The notes under the pieces were generated by a model, which saw only the letters and a program-made list of their open reading frames with translations, ran no database searches and was not told where the DNA came from. The position numbers and the translations under genes are program-made. Shown here piece after piece: positions 11,512 through 24,200 of a stretch of DNA of 64,000 bases (position 1 is the stretch's first letter; each line of letters begins with the position of its first letter). The DNA lies in contig NC_134846.1 in NCBI RefSeq assembly GCF_965363235.1, positions 32,808,218 through 32,872,217 of the forward strand, written 5' to 3'. Origin of the DNA: Mytilus galloprovincialis. Lineage: Eukaryota > Mollusca > Bivalvia > Mytilida > Mytilidae.

Positions 11512-14500
11512 ACATAGATGACGACTTCTCTACTACAACTGTCAAGATAACGAGCACAAGAAATACAAGTAAAAGATCTACACGGTTTCCAGGATATTTT
11601 TCAAAAACCACACAAGGTAAATATTCTACGGTCATATTAATAACATATGCGATACCAATTTTTCAGCACCAGATGCGCATTTCGACAATCAATTTCTCAT
11701 CAGTGATGCTCGATGCCAAAATTCTTGAAAACCATGATAGCTTATAAAAAGGACGAAGAGCTATAAACCAAAGTGGAGAAAAAGGAGAAAAAAATCATTT
11801 GACATTCCATCTTTGGTTTTGTGATTTAAGACTAGTCAATAGCTTGTAATGACAATAGGGTTGTATTAAAGACGTAGCAATTAAAATGTACCGGCAAAAT
11901 AAAAGAGATTTAGTAATAGTACTTTATTTTTAAAGAATATCCAACGACACCATACAGAAGTGTGTTTGCTTTAGATATCAATTGATGATAGAAAAACGAA
12001 TTTGAAGATATTTTTTTCATCTACTATAATAATCATGATGGTTTTTTTTCAATTAGATTCATTTTTTTTTAATTCTATCAGTGTCAGTTAGTCGATATGA
12101 AATTGAGGTATAATACTGCACATGTTTTTATGTATTTTTAATTGATTACTTAGGTAGGATACAAACGAGTACCAGAGCAACCAGAGAAACTACAGATAAA
12201 GTCAAATATGGTATGTCGATTTCTTTATTAGTCAAGAACATAATTATTGCGACCACAACTGTTAGAGTCGATGACGTTATATCTCACCAATTTATATTTT
12301 TTTAAGTATAATGCTTTGTTTAATTGCTTAATCTATTCGTTGTTGTTTAAACTTAAGGTGGCAAATATTGCTGTTAGTCATGACGAACTCAATTTGATTT
12401 GAAAATAACACAGAATGTGTTTTTTTTTTTCTTTTTGTTTGTTAATTTTTTTGAAGGGGGTAAACATTTTGCCTTTCTCTTTAATGGTTCCATCAGAGTA
12501 CCTGTAAGGACGATCATGGTGCTATGTGAGGCATCGGATATAACGGAAGATTCCGACCAAACGGGACTATGTATTTATGCATCCTGCAGAACGGACACCC
12601 TGTTTAGTATTTGATTTGAGAAGTCCGTTTAGACCATACTTTTTTTTACCCAATATATTCTTTCATTTTTATTCGAAACAGTGAAAAACAAATTCAGAAC
12701 TGTGACATTCAAATATGCTTAAAAACAATGCGAAATGAGTATATTGGTTATTTTGTTTACTGTGTAGCAAGTGTTCTGTGGCGCATTCTAAATTAGAAGA
12801 AATTATAATAAACAATAAGTTGAATGATATGAACATATAAACAGGAAGTGTCCACTATATTATAATTGCATTTAAGTAATATGAACTTTTATAAGTAAGC
12901 ATGTCAACAATATATCCTATAAACTTAAGAAATATTCAGAACGGTCGATTACATGTATGAGGCGATATCATACTTGACATATTTATGACCCGTGTCTATT
13001 TCCTTTTGTTTTATTTACAACCTTATTGCGTGTACTTGTGTCAAGTGGTCACTATTTATTGTTGATACATGTATGAGGGTCTGGATGTGGCTTTCGGAAA
13101 TAGACTTCCTCCCCCATATAACATACTTATCGATGTCCTAGCACTCGGGGGTGGGGATTGGCCTTTTACATATTGTTGTAAATACCTAAACTTAGTGAGA
13201 CGTCTTCATTAATCCCGAAAGGGAATGTACATGGATTCAACTGTACCCTCCCAGCTCTCGAAGGGTGCTCCGAATAATAGACGAATCTACAAGTAAAATA
13301 CATACTAGGTTCAAAAACTACAGAAAGGGGGGGGGGGGGGGGGGGTAAAAAACAAAAGAATAGAAACTAATGACAGAGGGTCTAAAATATGTAGAGAAAA
13401 TGGCAAAAACAAAAATACAGAATACAGAATTGAAGGACATCCCCTTTCCAGACCCTCTTGTGTAGTCGGTATGCACTTACAAATCTTTAAAGATCTATAA
13501 CGTTAAGTGCATTCTGTTATACAACACGCATAAATTCATTTCAACATAATTGTTTTTAAAAATTATCAGTAAAGATAACCTTTTAAAAAGTCCTTGTTTA
13601 TCGGAAAAAGTGCATTGTTTGTTTTATTTTTTTGGTAATTACATCACGGAGCTAAATATAGGACAGTGGTGTCAGACCAGCAATTCACCCACATGAATTT
13701 AGAAAAGATGAAAAAGTAGCCCTTTCCTGGCAAAAAATAGTTATTGTAGTGTCAATTGTTATCTAAACAAAGATAAAACTTTCGATGATATATATAATAT
13801 ACATGTGACTTTGTCGGTCATTTTTCATTTTTGGAAAAATTTACTTGTCTCTGGTTTCGCATTACAAATTGGGGACTTCATTGCAAGACTTTAACTTTCA
13901 AAAAAATGTTTGAAAAGTGGCATATAAAAAGGTGATACATGTTATACGTGTATTCAAAATATTCCTCGTTTCTGAAAAAAAAGGCTTAAGATTAACCGGA
14001 ATCATTATTTTTGTACCAAAGTTACCCTTTTTATTTTCCATACCCAATAGGTATACTGGATAGGATTTACATAATAGACACTTAGGGTAAAGCGTGTGGA
14101 AATAAGGGATACAAATTGAAGAATGAAGAATAATAACACCAAAACATAAAAAATGGAGAACATATTTGGTTACCGTAACAATAAGTAAACTTTTTAAGAA
14201 TAGCGAAAAAATGGTTTAAAGTTTAAGAATAAGGAAATGAAGGATCCATTTCCAGAATCTCATATAATTATGCAAATTGTACGTCAATCAACATGTTGAA
14301 ACTACAATAAATAAAAATAAATGTTCCCATTTTCAGCAACACCTACATACCCAACCAATAGTACCCATGGAAACAGAACTTCTCAAGTGGATAAAATTCT
14401 AACAGCTGGTATGTAAATTAAATGGTTAATTTATTATGTTCTGTTACAGTACATGTACAGTCTTGAGACAACAGTCACAAGTTTTTCACCTTTGAAAAAT

Positions 14501-17500
14501 TGTCCCATTATTTCATAAAAACCACATTTAAAAAAAAAATCTACATTAATAGTTTAACATTAAAAATATCATCAAAATCAGACCTCAACTAAGTTAGTTT
14601 TTGACATCGGTTTGATATAGAATAATAGGGGAATTTTCGATAGCTTATAATATATATAAGGTGAAACGTATTGACATGTACTGCCAATCAACCAATCGTC
14701 ACTAGTAAGTTTTATATAATGATCTAGAAATAACCATCCAATTAATAGGAAGTTTATTAAAAAAACAACGGTTTCACTGAAAAGCAATCAACAACTAGTA
14801 TCGAATTCATAACAGTGTGGCTATGGACATTGATTGGCGCACTTTAATATCCCATTGACTGGGACAGATTAGGTGAACGATCGTCTATAACGCCCATTGC
14901 TCACGACGTCCTTAATATAAACATTTAAACCGTGGGGTCACCAAAGGTTCTCAACGCCTATATAAAATAATTCGAAATACTAATCAGGAATTTGTGTTTT
15001 GATTTATATTGATTAAATAAACGTCCTTTACTTGTGTTTTTGTTATTTTTCGACAATCAATTTTCATAAGAAGATATCGCAAAGCCATGTTCTTTCAGAA
15101 AAAAGAATGACTTACTAAATGCATGTATTGATTGATTATCTTTTTCGGATTTAACAATTTCGATTGTCGAGTTATGTAATCTTTTAACTTTTATCTGGTC
15201 TAATTTTATTTTAGAACGAATGCATAATCCACTTTCAAAAGTTGTGCAAATACGAAACATAAAGACAAAATATACTTCTGCCCTGTCTTTTTCGTACTTG
15301 AAAGTTATTGGATAGTAAGAAAGCTATTTGGATTAAACCTTGTGAAATTTGCATGCATTTACGTTATTGTATTGGCAAAATGTATCATTTGGTGTATATA
15401 GGAAACTTAAACCGTTCTGCTATACTGCTACTATACTTGTGAAAAACACTTGGCAACAGAAACGCATTCATCTTATCTATATAAAAAAAATCGACCCAAT
15501 TTACATAGAAATGGACGTCTTCGTGCATTTGTGATCGCAAATAAAATATGTTCCGGACCTTATGAGTATTTGGACCATACGTGTATGGTTGGACCATATT
15601 AGTATACCCTTATGGTCATGATATATGCGTATGGTCCAAATACTCATTTGGTCCGGAACACATACATGATATTCTGTGCGTTGTCGGTCGTCTATTAATT
15701 TTTTTCTTTTGTTGATGGATTTGACGTCTTTCTGTGAGTGTTATTTGTTCATGACTTAAAACTTACTTGCAAATAATTTAAAAACAAGACTTGATTTATA
15801 AAAATGTCCAAACAAACCATGATTTTTTTTTAAACATACATCACATCCATTGCAAAAGGCTAAAATTCGCCAGGTCTTTAATTTCAACTAAGTGAGTTGA
15901 CTAAATTAATGTTGCGGACCATTTTCCAATTTCCATGCAGTATCCCTATTTTTTTTTCTCGCTCATCTTTTATGTTTGTTTTTTTCATCCCAAGACCTCT
16001 TGGAGCTTTCATTCTATAAAGTGTGTAATTTGCTAATAGTCGAAGGCCATACGGGGACCTATAGCTTGATAACGCCTGTTGGTCCCTGGAAAGAATGTTT
16101 CTGATTGTCTATCACACTTCATAATTATTCTTATTTTAACATGCAGTTATATCTATGATAAGAATGAAAATTGAATTGTCATTGAGACAAAAACCCAACC
16201 AAAGAGCAAAAAAAAAAAAAGAAAAAAAAAGCCCAAGGTAACATGTAGATCTTTCGTATCAAGGGAATTGCTATAAATATATTTATTTCAGGTTAATAGT
16301 ATTAGGCCATACTCAAGTTATAAAATAGATCTTGTCGTCAACTTTTGCAACCAGCTTCTATGTTTCTATAATGCACTGTTCATCTTTTTTGGGCTTCGAC
16401 TTTTCCATTGGACAGACAATTTTGTTTTCGACTGTTTTAAAAAGATGCATTTTTTTACAAAATCATACAAGTAAGGAGTCTCTGGCCTTTGGTAGTGTTG
16501 TATGTTAATTAATTAATGTTTGTTTATTTATTTGTTAAAGGAAATAAGTATGACGTACATTTTCACTGAACTAGGACACTTTTTATAATAGTTTTTCGAT
16601 ATCGCTCGGGCAAAAATAATCACGAATATAATGCCTACCCATGCATTGAAAAAAACGGGTATAAACTACATAGTGCAGCTTCCAACAAGAATACAAGATT
16701 TATTGATTTTCAAAATGCGACCAAAATTAAAAATTTGCTCGCACCTTAAAAAATTCAAGTTTGATTTTCATTGAAATAAAATAATTGTTATGATTTACAC
16801 ACCGTTACTTTTTCCAATATAAATATTCGAACTATTTTGTTTGTTGTTTCCTTTATAAATTTACATCATTTTTAAAAAGACCACGCGTCTTCTATATTTA
16901 GAAGACTATAAAAGCGATGTTCATTATCTTTCTTCTGCTGTAAGTTTAATTTAGTTATTTTGTGTCATAATTGCCATCTCGTATGTTTTAAATTTGAATA
17001 AAGAAGATTCAGGTTGTCTTATACGTCAATGATACACACAAAAAAACACGATAACAAATAAAATAAGGAGCAACATTCATTCTCCATGAAAAGAATACAT
17101 CACATGGATGTAATTTTTGTAAGAAAAATACCAATTTCGTGAGAAGTTGTGTGTTGGACTTGAAGAGCCAAGGCAAACTGACAAATATCTGAATGAACGA
17201 ATCGATTTATGGTATATAAAAAAAAACAAAGCCCACATGGTTAGCATTGAATAAATACAAGGCCACTCTTAAATGATCACAACGTAGAAGTTTTTGTTCT
17301 CTTAATCAATAAGATATTTTCTGAAATAACGCGGGTCCCTATTAACTTAAAAGTTTTTTTGTTTTTTTTTTTACCATGAATAAACTTTTTTTTATTATTA
17401 TTATTTATTGATATCAGCTCTGGACATTAATATTCTTAAAAGTGAAACTGTTGTAAGTGATGGTATAACAATTATTTAAAATAAATTCCTTAAATGATTT

Positions 17501-19471
17501 GTGAAAAGAAAGTTTCATTTTATGTATCAGAATTTGTAACAAATGAATATTTAAATCCCCACTTGAAGGCCTCCGATAGACTGAGTGAGCATAAAATCAT
17601 CGCCCACGACAAACAAGTTAAAGGTAAACTTTTCAGTACAATTACTAATAAACGTTTTGCTGTCGACCACACTGTTATGAATTTCGTTCTAAATAGCAGA
17701 CAATATGGTAGACACTCTAGAGTGTATATTAATGGAAACTCCGAAAGTATGGTATGATTGCCAATGAGACAACTATTGTCACCAAAGTGATTTAGAATTT
17801 AGCAACGTTTCAATTTACCAATGAAAAATAAGGAGACAGGTTTAAGTTCCACAAACTCAATTAATGGATAGTGGGAGGGGATGGCTTAATTTAGTCAGGA
17901 TTTCACCGTGGTTTACGGGTCAGGTATTCAGATATGCAATGTAATATGTGTCACTGCGCATGCACCAGTGCTGATAAAAAAATCTCCCAAAACATGTAAA
18001 TGTATCAATATCTAAAAATGTACACTAAAGTGGAATTCATTAGTTCAAGTTCTAAATTAAACTTTGTTATCATGTTATAGGTATTCTTGGAGGCGTGGTT
18101 GGAGGGCTGATATTTCTGTTATTGGTATTGATATTATGTGTTGTCATCCTGAGAAGGTAAGCATGCGAATATTACACTAATCGAAAATTCTTACTCTGAC
18201 CTTAGTTTTGAACTACTGTAGTTAAAAAAACAAAATCTGAGAGAAATTTTGTAACTTCTTGCGAATAGCTGAGTACTAAATATAATTCAAAAACTTAATT
18301 GAAATTGGTCCCACCAGTACCCTTAACTCTGACTAATAACCAAAAAAAAACAACAACAAAAAACAGCTGAGTACTGACTATATATGCTTTTTTATGATAC
18401 CGACTTTAGATTCCGGAATATAATATTTTCAAAAGGTTACCTACTCTGTGTTAGGACCTTCTGATACTCTGACAAGTAAGAACAACGTAAAAAAAGTAAA
18501 TCCTAGCTTACAATCATTGCAATGGGGGATTGGTTTGTTTTCTTGATGTACTGTAAATAGCACCGTAGCCGTAGTTGACAATGTAAAACATCTGCTGATA
18601 CATTTTAAGTCTATGATTTTGATACGAGACTTCATAACTCGTTTTGAAAATCCATGTTTTATTTCTTATATATTTTTTTTACAGATTTTCATGTTTTAAT
18701 AAACGAAAATACGATCAACATTATAATAATAATGGACATAGGAATGTAACCTCAACTGATTCTCAAGTGACAACCGTAACCAATGGCGACAATGACGAAT
18801 ACGACACTCTCGGAATTTATAGCGAAGGGAGAAATCATCAGTATGATGAATTCTCACAAGTTCGTTTTGATCAACCACATAGTTATATGACAGTGTATGA
18901 TTCGTTGGAACCTCCGAAGTTACCTCCCTATAATAACCGTCCTACTGACCTTGGGAATAATGCACGCGTTCATGTAAAACAAACTCAGATTAGTAAGAAA
19001 GAAATGAAAATCGGAGATTATATCGATTTGTCTTCAACCGATGATGGGTCTGATCGGTCAAAAATTTTAAAAGTGTCAACTAAAAATAAATATAAAAGTG
19101 ACGATTTTTGTGAAACCAAAGATTTAAACGCGACAAATTACGAACTTGCAAAACCGATTTCGAACACTACGTCATATGAACCACAACAGTATGAACTTGC
19201 AAAACCAGCCGACAGTGAAAAAGAGGCCCCTAATTGTGTATCGAACAGTGATAGTGCGTGTAATGCAGACACCTACAATATTGCTGGTGAAAGTTATAAC
19301 AAATGTGCAAAAAGTGAAAACAATCTGTATAGCCATTCTGAAGATGTGTACTATGTAACACCTCAGCAATATGGCGGACCAAGAAAAGCAGATCACGCTA
19401 ATTATGAATTATGTAGAGAAAAACGGACATCAGATGATTATGACTTATTTCAAAAGAAAATAAATGTATAG
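11512..19471 (+). CDS. Receptor A: stalk, TM and tyrosine-rich tail (5' end not found)
   Basis: Five exons join in one frame: 11512-11616, 12154-12210, 14337-14408, 18081-18156 and 18685-19471. All have AG acceptors and GT donors. The first three are entered and left in phase 1 and encode a Ser/Thr/Arg-rich stalk with several N-glycosylation sequons (NTS, NST, NRT), so probably a glycosylated spacer. Exon 4 encodes a hydrophobic TM helix (GILGGVVGG, then Leu/Ile/Val-rich, ending in ILRR). Exon 5 is a 261-residue cytoplasmic tail. No signal peptide or ligand-binding domain was found upstream; those exons may lie left of the window or be too short to recognise. AATAAA at 19705-19710 is a likely polyadenylation signal. 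This is a single-pass receptor of no family I can name. Splice phases and TM are seen directly; orientation and signalling role are inferred. Confidence 0.72.
11640..11830. repeat. Interspersed repeat (GCACCAGATGCGCATTTCGA type)
   Basis: It includes GCACCAGATGCGCATTTCGA and TCAGTGATGCTCGATGCC. I remember this motif set as dispersed in mussel sequence; family unknown. Confidence 0.4.
12211..14336 (+). other. Receptor A intron
   Basis: Holds the poly-G tract at 13327; otherwise nothing recognised. Confidence 0.5.
13327..13345 (+). repeat. Poly-G tract
   Basis: Nineteen G in a row inside a receptor A intron. Confidence 0.9.
15548..15660. mobile_element. Short inverted-repeat element, relative of 91-797
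   Basis: The left end is TGTTCCGGACCTTATGAGTA and the right end TCATTTGGTCCGGAACA. Only about 113 bp, nearly all palindrome. Confidence 0.6.
16475..16575 (+). repeat. Degenerate fragment of RT-element 3' UTR (family 2)
   Basis: GGAGTCTCTGGCCTTTGGTA, GTATGACGTACATTTTCACT and GAACTAGGACAC align by eye with the 3' UTR at 52.6 kb. Confidence 0.45.
17494..17757 (+). CDS. Unrecognised 87-codon ORF in receptor A intron
   Basis: The ORF reads MICEKKVSFYVSEFVTNEYL, then LKASDRLSEHKIIAHDKQ onward. Amino-acid content looks protein-like, but I recognise no family and see no splice sites. It ends inside a retroelement 3' fragment (minus strand, about 17745-17790), which suggests it belongs to mobile DNA rather than the host. 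Confidence 0.25.
   Translation: MICEKKVSFYVSEFVTNEYLNPHLKASDRLSEHKIIAHDKQVKGKLFSTITNKRFAVDHTVMNFVLNSRQYGRHSRVYINGNSESMV
18081..18156 (+). CDS. Transmembrane exon of receptor A
   Basis: This 76-base exon is entered in phase 1 and left in phase 2 (AG of an Arg codon). It encodes one helix of about 23 hydrophobic residues followed by two arginines, the usual stop-transfer signal. The TM exons at 26249-26324 and 41038-41110 have the same phases and near-identical length. Confidence 0.8.
18685..19471 (+). CDS. Terminal exon of receptor A: tyrosine-rich cytoplasmic tail
   Basis: The acceptor is a pyrimidine tract ending at 18684 and the exon is entered after two bases of an Arg codon. The ATG at 18644 is intronic and should not be used as a start. 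The tail begins RFSCFNKRK (basic, with a juxtamembrane Cys) and holds about twenty tyrosines. Many are in YxxPhi contexts: YDTL, YMTV, YDSL, YIDL, three YEL repeats (NYELAKP, QYELAKP, NYELC) and YDLF near the end. Acidic residues surround many of them, as in known kinase sites. There is no catalytic domain. It probably docks SH2/PTB proteins after phosphorylation. The YELA motif recurs in receptor B, which supports common descent. Confidence 0.8.
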
Positions 19472-19704
19472 TTCAAATTTAATACATTTCAACTTTTCAT
19501 GATTGCACCACAGATAAAAAAAAAACAGCTATCGAAGCAACTTATGCTTGCCTTTTCGTACAACTGGTTTAACTATTTTTTTTATGAGACTTCTTATTCG
19601 TATTTGCTTGTTTTTCCGCACTTATATTGTTTATAGGGAAAATGGTACTATTTATTCTGCCATAGGCGACAATACTAACATTTTCTAAATTAACCAGTTT
19701 TTAT

Positions 19705-19710
19705 AATAAA
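19705..19710 (+). promoter_or_regulatory. Poly(A) signal of receptor A
   Basis: AATAAA lies 234 bases after the receptor A stop codon. It is the first on this strand after the stop that I noticed. Confidence 0.5.
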
Positions 19711-20207
19711 AACCTGGATAAAACAGTTATGTGTGGTGTTAGTACTTTATTACTGTATTATAAAAATTGAAGCCAAATAGTATCATGACCAATTTCCAAC
19801 GGAGCTGGTTTATGTTATCCATGCCCACCGTCATTTTGCACCAAATTTATGAAATTTTGGAAGCCTTTTCGAATAATTCTCTAGAAAATATTTCAATAGG
19901 TTCTAAAATTTATATTGTAAATTTACACCCTGCAGTTATCCATAGATAAATAAAAAAAATATATTGTACCCTTACATCCAATCACAGCGCTCCTAAGTTG
20001 ACTTCCTTCACCTGTCTTGGGTGCACAAAAGGCCAACCTAATGCTGGGAAAATGTAATACTACCGTTTTCCCTATATTGGTTCCCCTTCTTATATATTTA
20101 CTATGCCTTCGGCATATACATTTTTCACCGTTACCGTTAAAGACACTAGGCGATGTTTAGTTTGCCATTTTGCATAAACACAGTATATTATAATCGCTGA
20201 ATATTGC

Positions 20208-20393
20208 ATGTTGGTATTTATATGTCTTTTGTTTGTTGGATTACTGTCTAAATGTGGAGAAACAGTCAACACTATCACATCTATCTTTAGACATGAGAGT
20301 GGACAGTCTGAGTCAGTTATTATAAAACTCTATGACAGCAGAAATTATTTCAATTCTTCCATAATATTAAACTTTTCACATGTATGTACATTT
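20208..20393 (+). CDS. Possible signal-peptide exon upstream of receptor B
   Basis: An ATG at 20208 opens MLVFICLLFVGLLSKCGE, a good secretory leader, then about 40 polar residues with an NSS sequon. A GTATGT follows codon CAT in phase 0, which does not fit the phase-1 exon at 24755 without another exon between them. A retroelement 3' end begins at once downstream. It may be an orphan or broken first exon. Chance cannot be excluded. Confidence 0.25.
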
Positions 20394-20875
20394 TAAAATT
20401 GAGAATGGAAATGGGGAATGTGCCAAAGAGACAACAACCCGACCATAGAAAAAAAAAACAACAACAGAAGGTCACCAACAGGTCTTCAATGTAGCGAGAT
20501 ATTCCCGCACCCGGAGGCGTCCTTCAGCTGGCCCCTAAACAAATATATACTAGTTCAGTGATAATGAACGCCATACTAATTTCCAAATTGTACACAAGAA
20601 ACTAAAATTAAAATAATACAAGACTACCAAAGGCCAGAGGCTCCGACATTTTGTTACGATTAAAATGTAATACTGTAACAGTAGTTATATAACAGGAATT
20701 GCCCAAAATACCGGACACAACAACAAACCATAACAGTTACAACTACCATAACACATGTACATCTCCTCCACAAAAAAATACACACGTACAATGTACACTA
20801 ATGACAATTGTCATTAAACAACACACGGTCAAGATATCCTGACTTGGTACAGGCGCCACATTTGGTGGGTTAAAC
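20394..20875 (-). mobile_element. RT retroelement 3' end, family 2 (truncated, broken)
   Basis: Begins with the fixed end (AAATTGAGAATGGAAATGGG on the plus strand) and runs through CGCACCCGGAGGCGTCCTTC and GGCCAGAGGCTCC. About 190 bases of unrelated DNA separate it from its last segment near 20840. UTR only. Confidence 0.65.
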
Positions 20876-22429
20876 AAAATAAATGGCGCATAAACCGTAA
20901 TTTAGCTGTTACAGTAACTAAAGCTCGTACGCCGTGCAACTATAACACTTGATAAAAACCATGCACAGCGGAATTTTTATCAAGATGCCTGCTTTCCTAA
21001 ACATGGAAAAAAGACACATTATTTGTAAAACAGCTACATGAAGTCATAATTTCTTTTCGCGACTACAAGGAGCTAGCTACGACAGTTGATGCGATGGTAT
21101 ATTACTGCCGCACAAGTAAAAAAAAACCAGAGAACCAGCATTCCTTACATAGTTCATGAATTATCACCATAACACAATACTGAAACAGTGAGTATATCAA
21201 GCAAGTCTATAAAGCCTTTATTGTTGGTTGGTGTGAGACATGAATTGAGTTTAAATTCGACATTGTTTACTGTTTCAGTTTTATTCAGGTCACAAAAATG
21301 AAAAGTAGGTTTTTCTAGTCCACTGTATATATAGAGGACCAAAGGATGAACATCTGAACGATTACAGGTCCATCACACAACCTGCAAAATTGAACAAATA
21401 ATCATTGAACAGTGAGCTTTACGCGATCTCTTTATGACGAAATTTTAACACCTTTACAGCTTAATTATTAGGACATGAACTGCTTCAATTTCCGGGCATA
21501 TTGTACAATGCTATTGGTATTATGTAAGGCTTGCTCAGCGATAAGTATCTGACAGAGAGTAGTAGTTTGCGGTCTGTGAAATTTTTGTTTTTTCGTCCGT
21601 CTCTATTTTAATGGTTTTTTTTTTTTTTTTTTTTTTTCTAGACATTATTTTGTTGCACCTTTTCATTTTCTAACTTGCAAGCAAGTAATTATACATTGTT
21701 ACACACTACATGCATTTGAAACGAGGCTAACGACATCCAGCGTTATACCATTGTCGATTGAACCGCAAATCAAATTTTAGATTTATTTGAATAAACTTTA
21801 ATGTAATAAACTGTGTGTACCCTGTTTTCAATAAAATGTTTAAGCTTCATCTATTAAACTTTTGCGTTAATTCAACACTGAAAGGGAAGTTTTTAAATTA
21901 TCCAAATAATTGGTCAAACGACAGAAAATTTTACGACACTGTTTATGGAAAGTTCAATAAAATTACGAGCGTTCTTTGTTTACTCAGTCATGATGTGATT
22001 AAAAGTAATGTATTTAATAATGGTAATAAAATTATGTTGTTTTATTTAATTTGATAGATATCATAAAAGGAAACTGCATGCACATGTCATTTTAGATAAC
22101 ACACATACATGCAGGTTTCTCATGGCATCTTATACAATAGTGTTAACATATTCGTCTGGTTTTCTGTATATGTTCTTAGGAAACTCATATATTGGTGAAT
22201 GTATTACGTTAAACATTTCTTCAAACTGTAAGTATGCAAGTAAGATTCTGAATAATATGTGGTATTAGGTATAAAAAACAAATGGTCTCGTTTAAAAACA
22301 CGTGCTGATGACAATCGATCATGCATATTGACCTAAATGTTATCTTTATTTTAGAGTCGTGGTACTTAAAACTCAAATGCCAATTATAACTTTTTTTCCG
22401 GATTTCATTTGAATTTTTAGAATGGATCT
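20876..22429. other. No gene recognised
   Basis: AT-rich with a long T tract near 21611-21639. Searched for receptor B ectodomain exons; none convincing. Confidence 0.4.
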
Positions 22430-23165
22430 CTTCGCTTCGAAGAAAGTGGGAAGCTTTTTAGTGTGTTTTGGATGGGATCCCTCACTTTATAGTTTCTTTT
22501 ATAAATTAGATTTGATCTCTATGGTTATTGGTGTCTTTTGGTGGGATCTCATTGGTTTTTGGTGTTTAAGGCAGGATCTCATTGGTTTGTAGCGTCTTTT
22601 GAGGGGATCTCATTGGTCTGTGGTGTCTTTTGGTGGGATCTCATGGGTTTTAAGTTTCTTTTGGTGGGATCTAATTGGTTTAAGTGTCTTTAGGTTAGAT
22701 CTCATCGCTTTTTTGGTTTCTAGGTTGAATCTCATTGGTTTGTAATGTCTTTTCACCAAAAGACATTGGTTTGAGTGTCTTCTGGTGGGATATATTTGGT
22801 TTTTAGTGTCTTTTGGTGAAATCTCATTGATTTGAGTGTCTTTTGGTTGTATCTTATTGGTTTGTAGCGTCTTTAGGTTGGATCTCATTGGTTTGTAGTG
22901 TCTTTTGGTTGGATCTCATTGGTTTTTAGTGTCTTTTGGTGGAATCTCATTGGTTTTAGTGTCTTTTGGTTGTATCGTCTTTAGATTGGTTCTCATTGGT
23001 TTGTTGTGTCTTTTAGTCAAATCTCATTGTTTTTAGTGTCTTTTGGTGGGATCTCATTGGATTGTAGTGTCTTTTGGTGGAATCTCATTGGTTTAAGAGT
23101 CTTTAGGTTAGATCTCACCGCTTTTTGGTGTCTCATTGGTTTTTAGTGTATTTTGATTAAGATCC
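22430..23165. repeat. Minisatellite, ~31 bp unit
   Basis: About twenty imperfect copies built from GGTGGGATCTCATTGG and TTTGTAGTGTCTTTT. Copies vary in length and bases, so it is an old array. A minus-strand reading frame through it is a by-product. Confidence 0.85.
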
Positions 23166-23849
23166 CATTGGCGTAAATGCCATACCTACCGTAAGTCATG
23201 ACATTTTACCTGTTGTAACGTTTAAATTCTTTTAATATTATCAAATGTACAATGTAGTGGGCGTCTATATAGTCTGTCAGTAGTGATCGTTCATTACAGG
23301 ACTATGCTACTGACAAGCCTTTTTTCTCAAGTTTTGATTGCAGTCGGACTCGGCAAAAGTGTAAGAGATATACTTTATCTTTGCAGGATATACCATTGTA
23401 TGTAAAAATATAGATTATCATTATTCAATAATTATTGTATCGATATCGTTTGGGGATATCTTGAAGTTTGTGATCTTTTATTTGTACTGCCTATGGGTAC
23501 ATGTATTGCCTCCAATCTTACTTGTCATTGTCATATAGTTTTAGTCAGTAAACATTTAATTTTATCAAAACATAACAGTTATTTTTGTTATCTACGATAG
23601 AGACTTGTTCATTGATATAAATTGGGACATGTTGTTGACCGATACGTTTTACCTTCAAGAAACTGTAGAATGATATTTGACGTAGAAGCTTCTGTCTCTA
23701 CCTATTTTGGAAGTAAATGTTTGACGTGTTGACGTCTCTATGAGATAAACTAGGGGTTAAAAAGGGAGCTGCCACCATATTGCTTTTTTTATCTACTTAA
23801 AATGTCAAATACTTATAAACAGTTACAAATGATTTGTACGCCATTTTCA

Positions 23850-24200
23850 TAAGGTTACACACGTACCTTTAGTTCGAATTGAATTCGAATCGAATGCGAA
23901 TCAAATTCGCTAATCGCGTTCGCACACACTTCTTTTTTTAATTCGAATTGATTCGAATTGGCTAATTCGAATTAACTAATTCGCATTAGAAATACGTTTT
24001 TGTTAATCCGAATTAAAACTTAACGTCGTTAGGACAGTAAAGCGAATTTGATGCATATAATTATTCCAATTCGAATTAGAATTGACGTTAGGACGTTAAA
24101 CGTTTCGAATGCGAATTAAACTAATTCGAATTAGTTAATGGGAATTAAACTAATTCGAATTAGTTAATGCGAATCGAATTCGAATTACGTGTGAACTCAG
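23850..24200. repeat. TTCGAA-rich inverted-repeat element
   Basis: Dozens of GAATTCGAATT / TAATGCGAAT motifs. Both ends carry an ACACGTA block followed by these motifs in inverse orientation. Probably a MITE with subterminal repeats. Confidence 0.55.

Larger units (their letters stand above)
14409..18080 (+). other. Receptor A intron
   Basis: Contains the short inverted-repeat element at 15548, a decayed family 1 segment near 16010-16120, a family 2 fragment at 16475 and the ORF at 17494. Confidence 0.5.

Noticed and set aside
11213-11747. Overlapping long ORFs on both strands (up to 140 codons)
   Set aside because: Most of their length is translation of the TCCGGAATATTCCGGA array. Only 11512-11616 on the plus strand is a supported exon.
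18644-18684. ATG at 18644 as the start of a secreted or membrane protein (MKIHVLFLIYFFYRF)
   Set aside because: The hydrophobic start is the translated pyrimidine tract of a splice acceptor. The real entry is from the TM exon at 18156.
22610-22888. 92-codon minus-strand ORF
   Set aside because: It is a translation of the 31 bp minisatellite.
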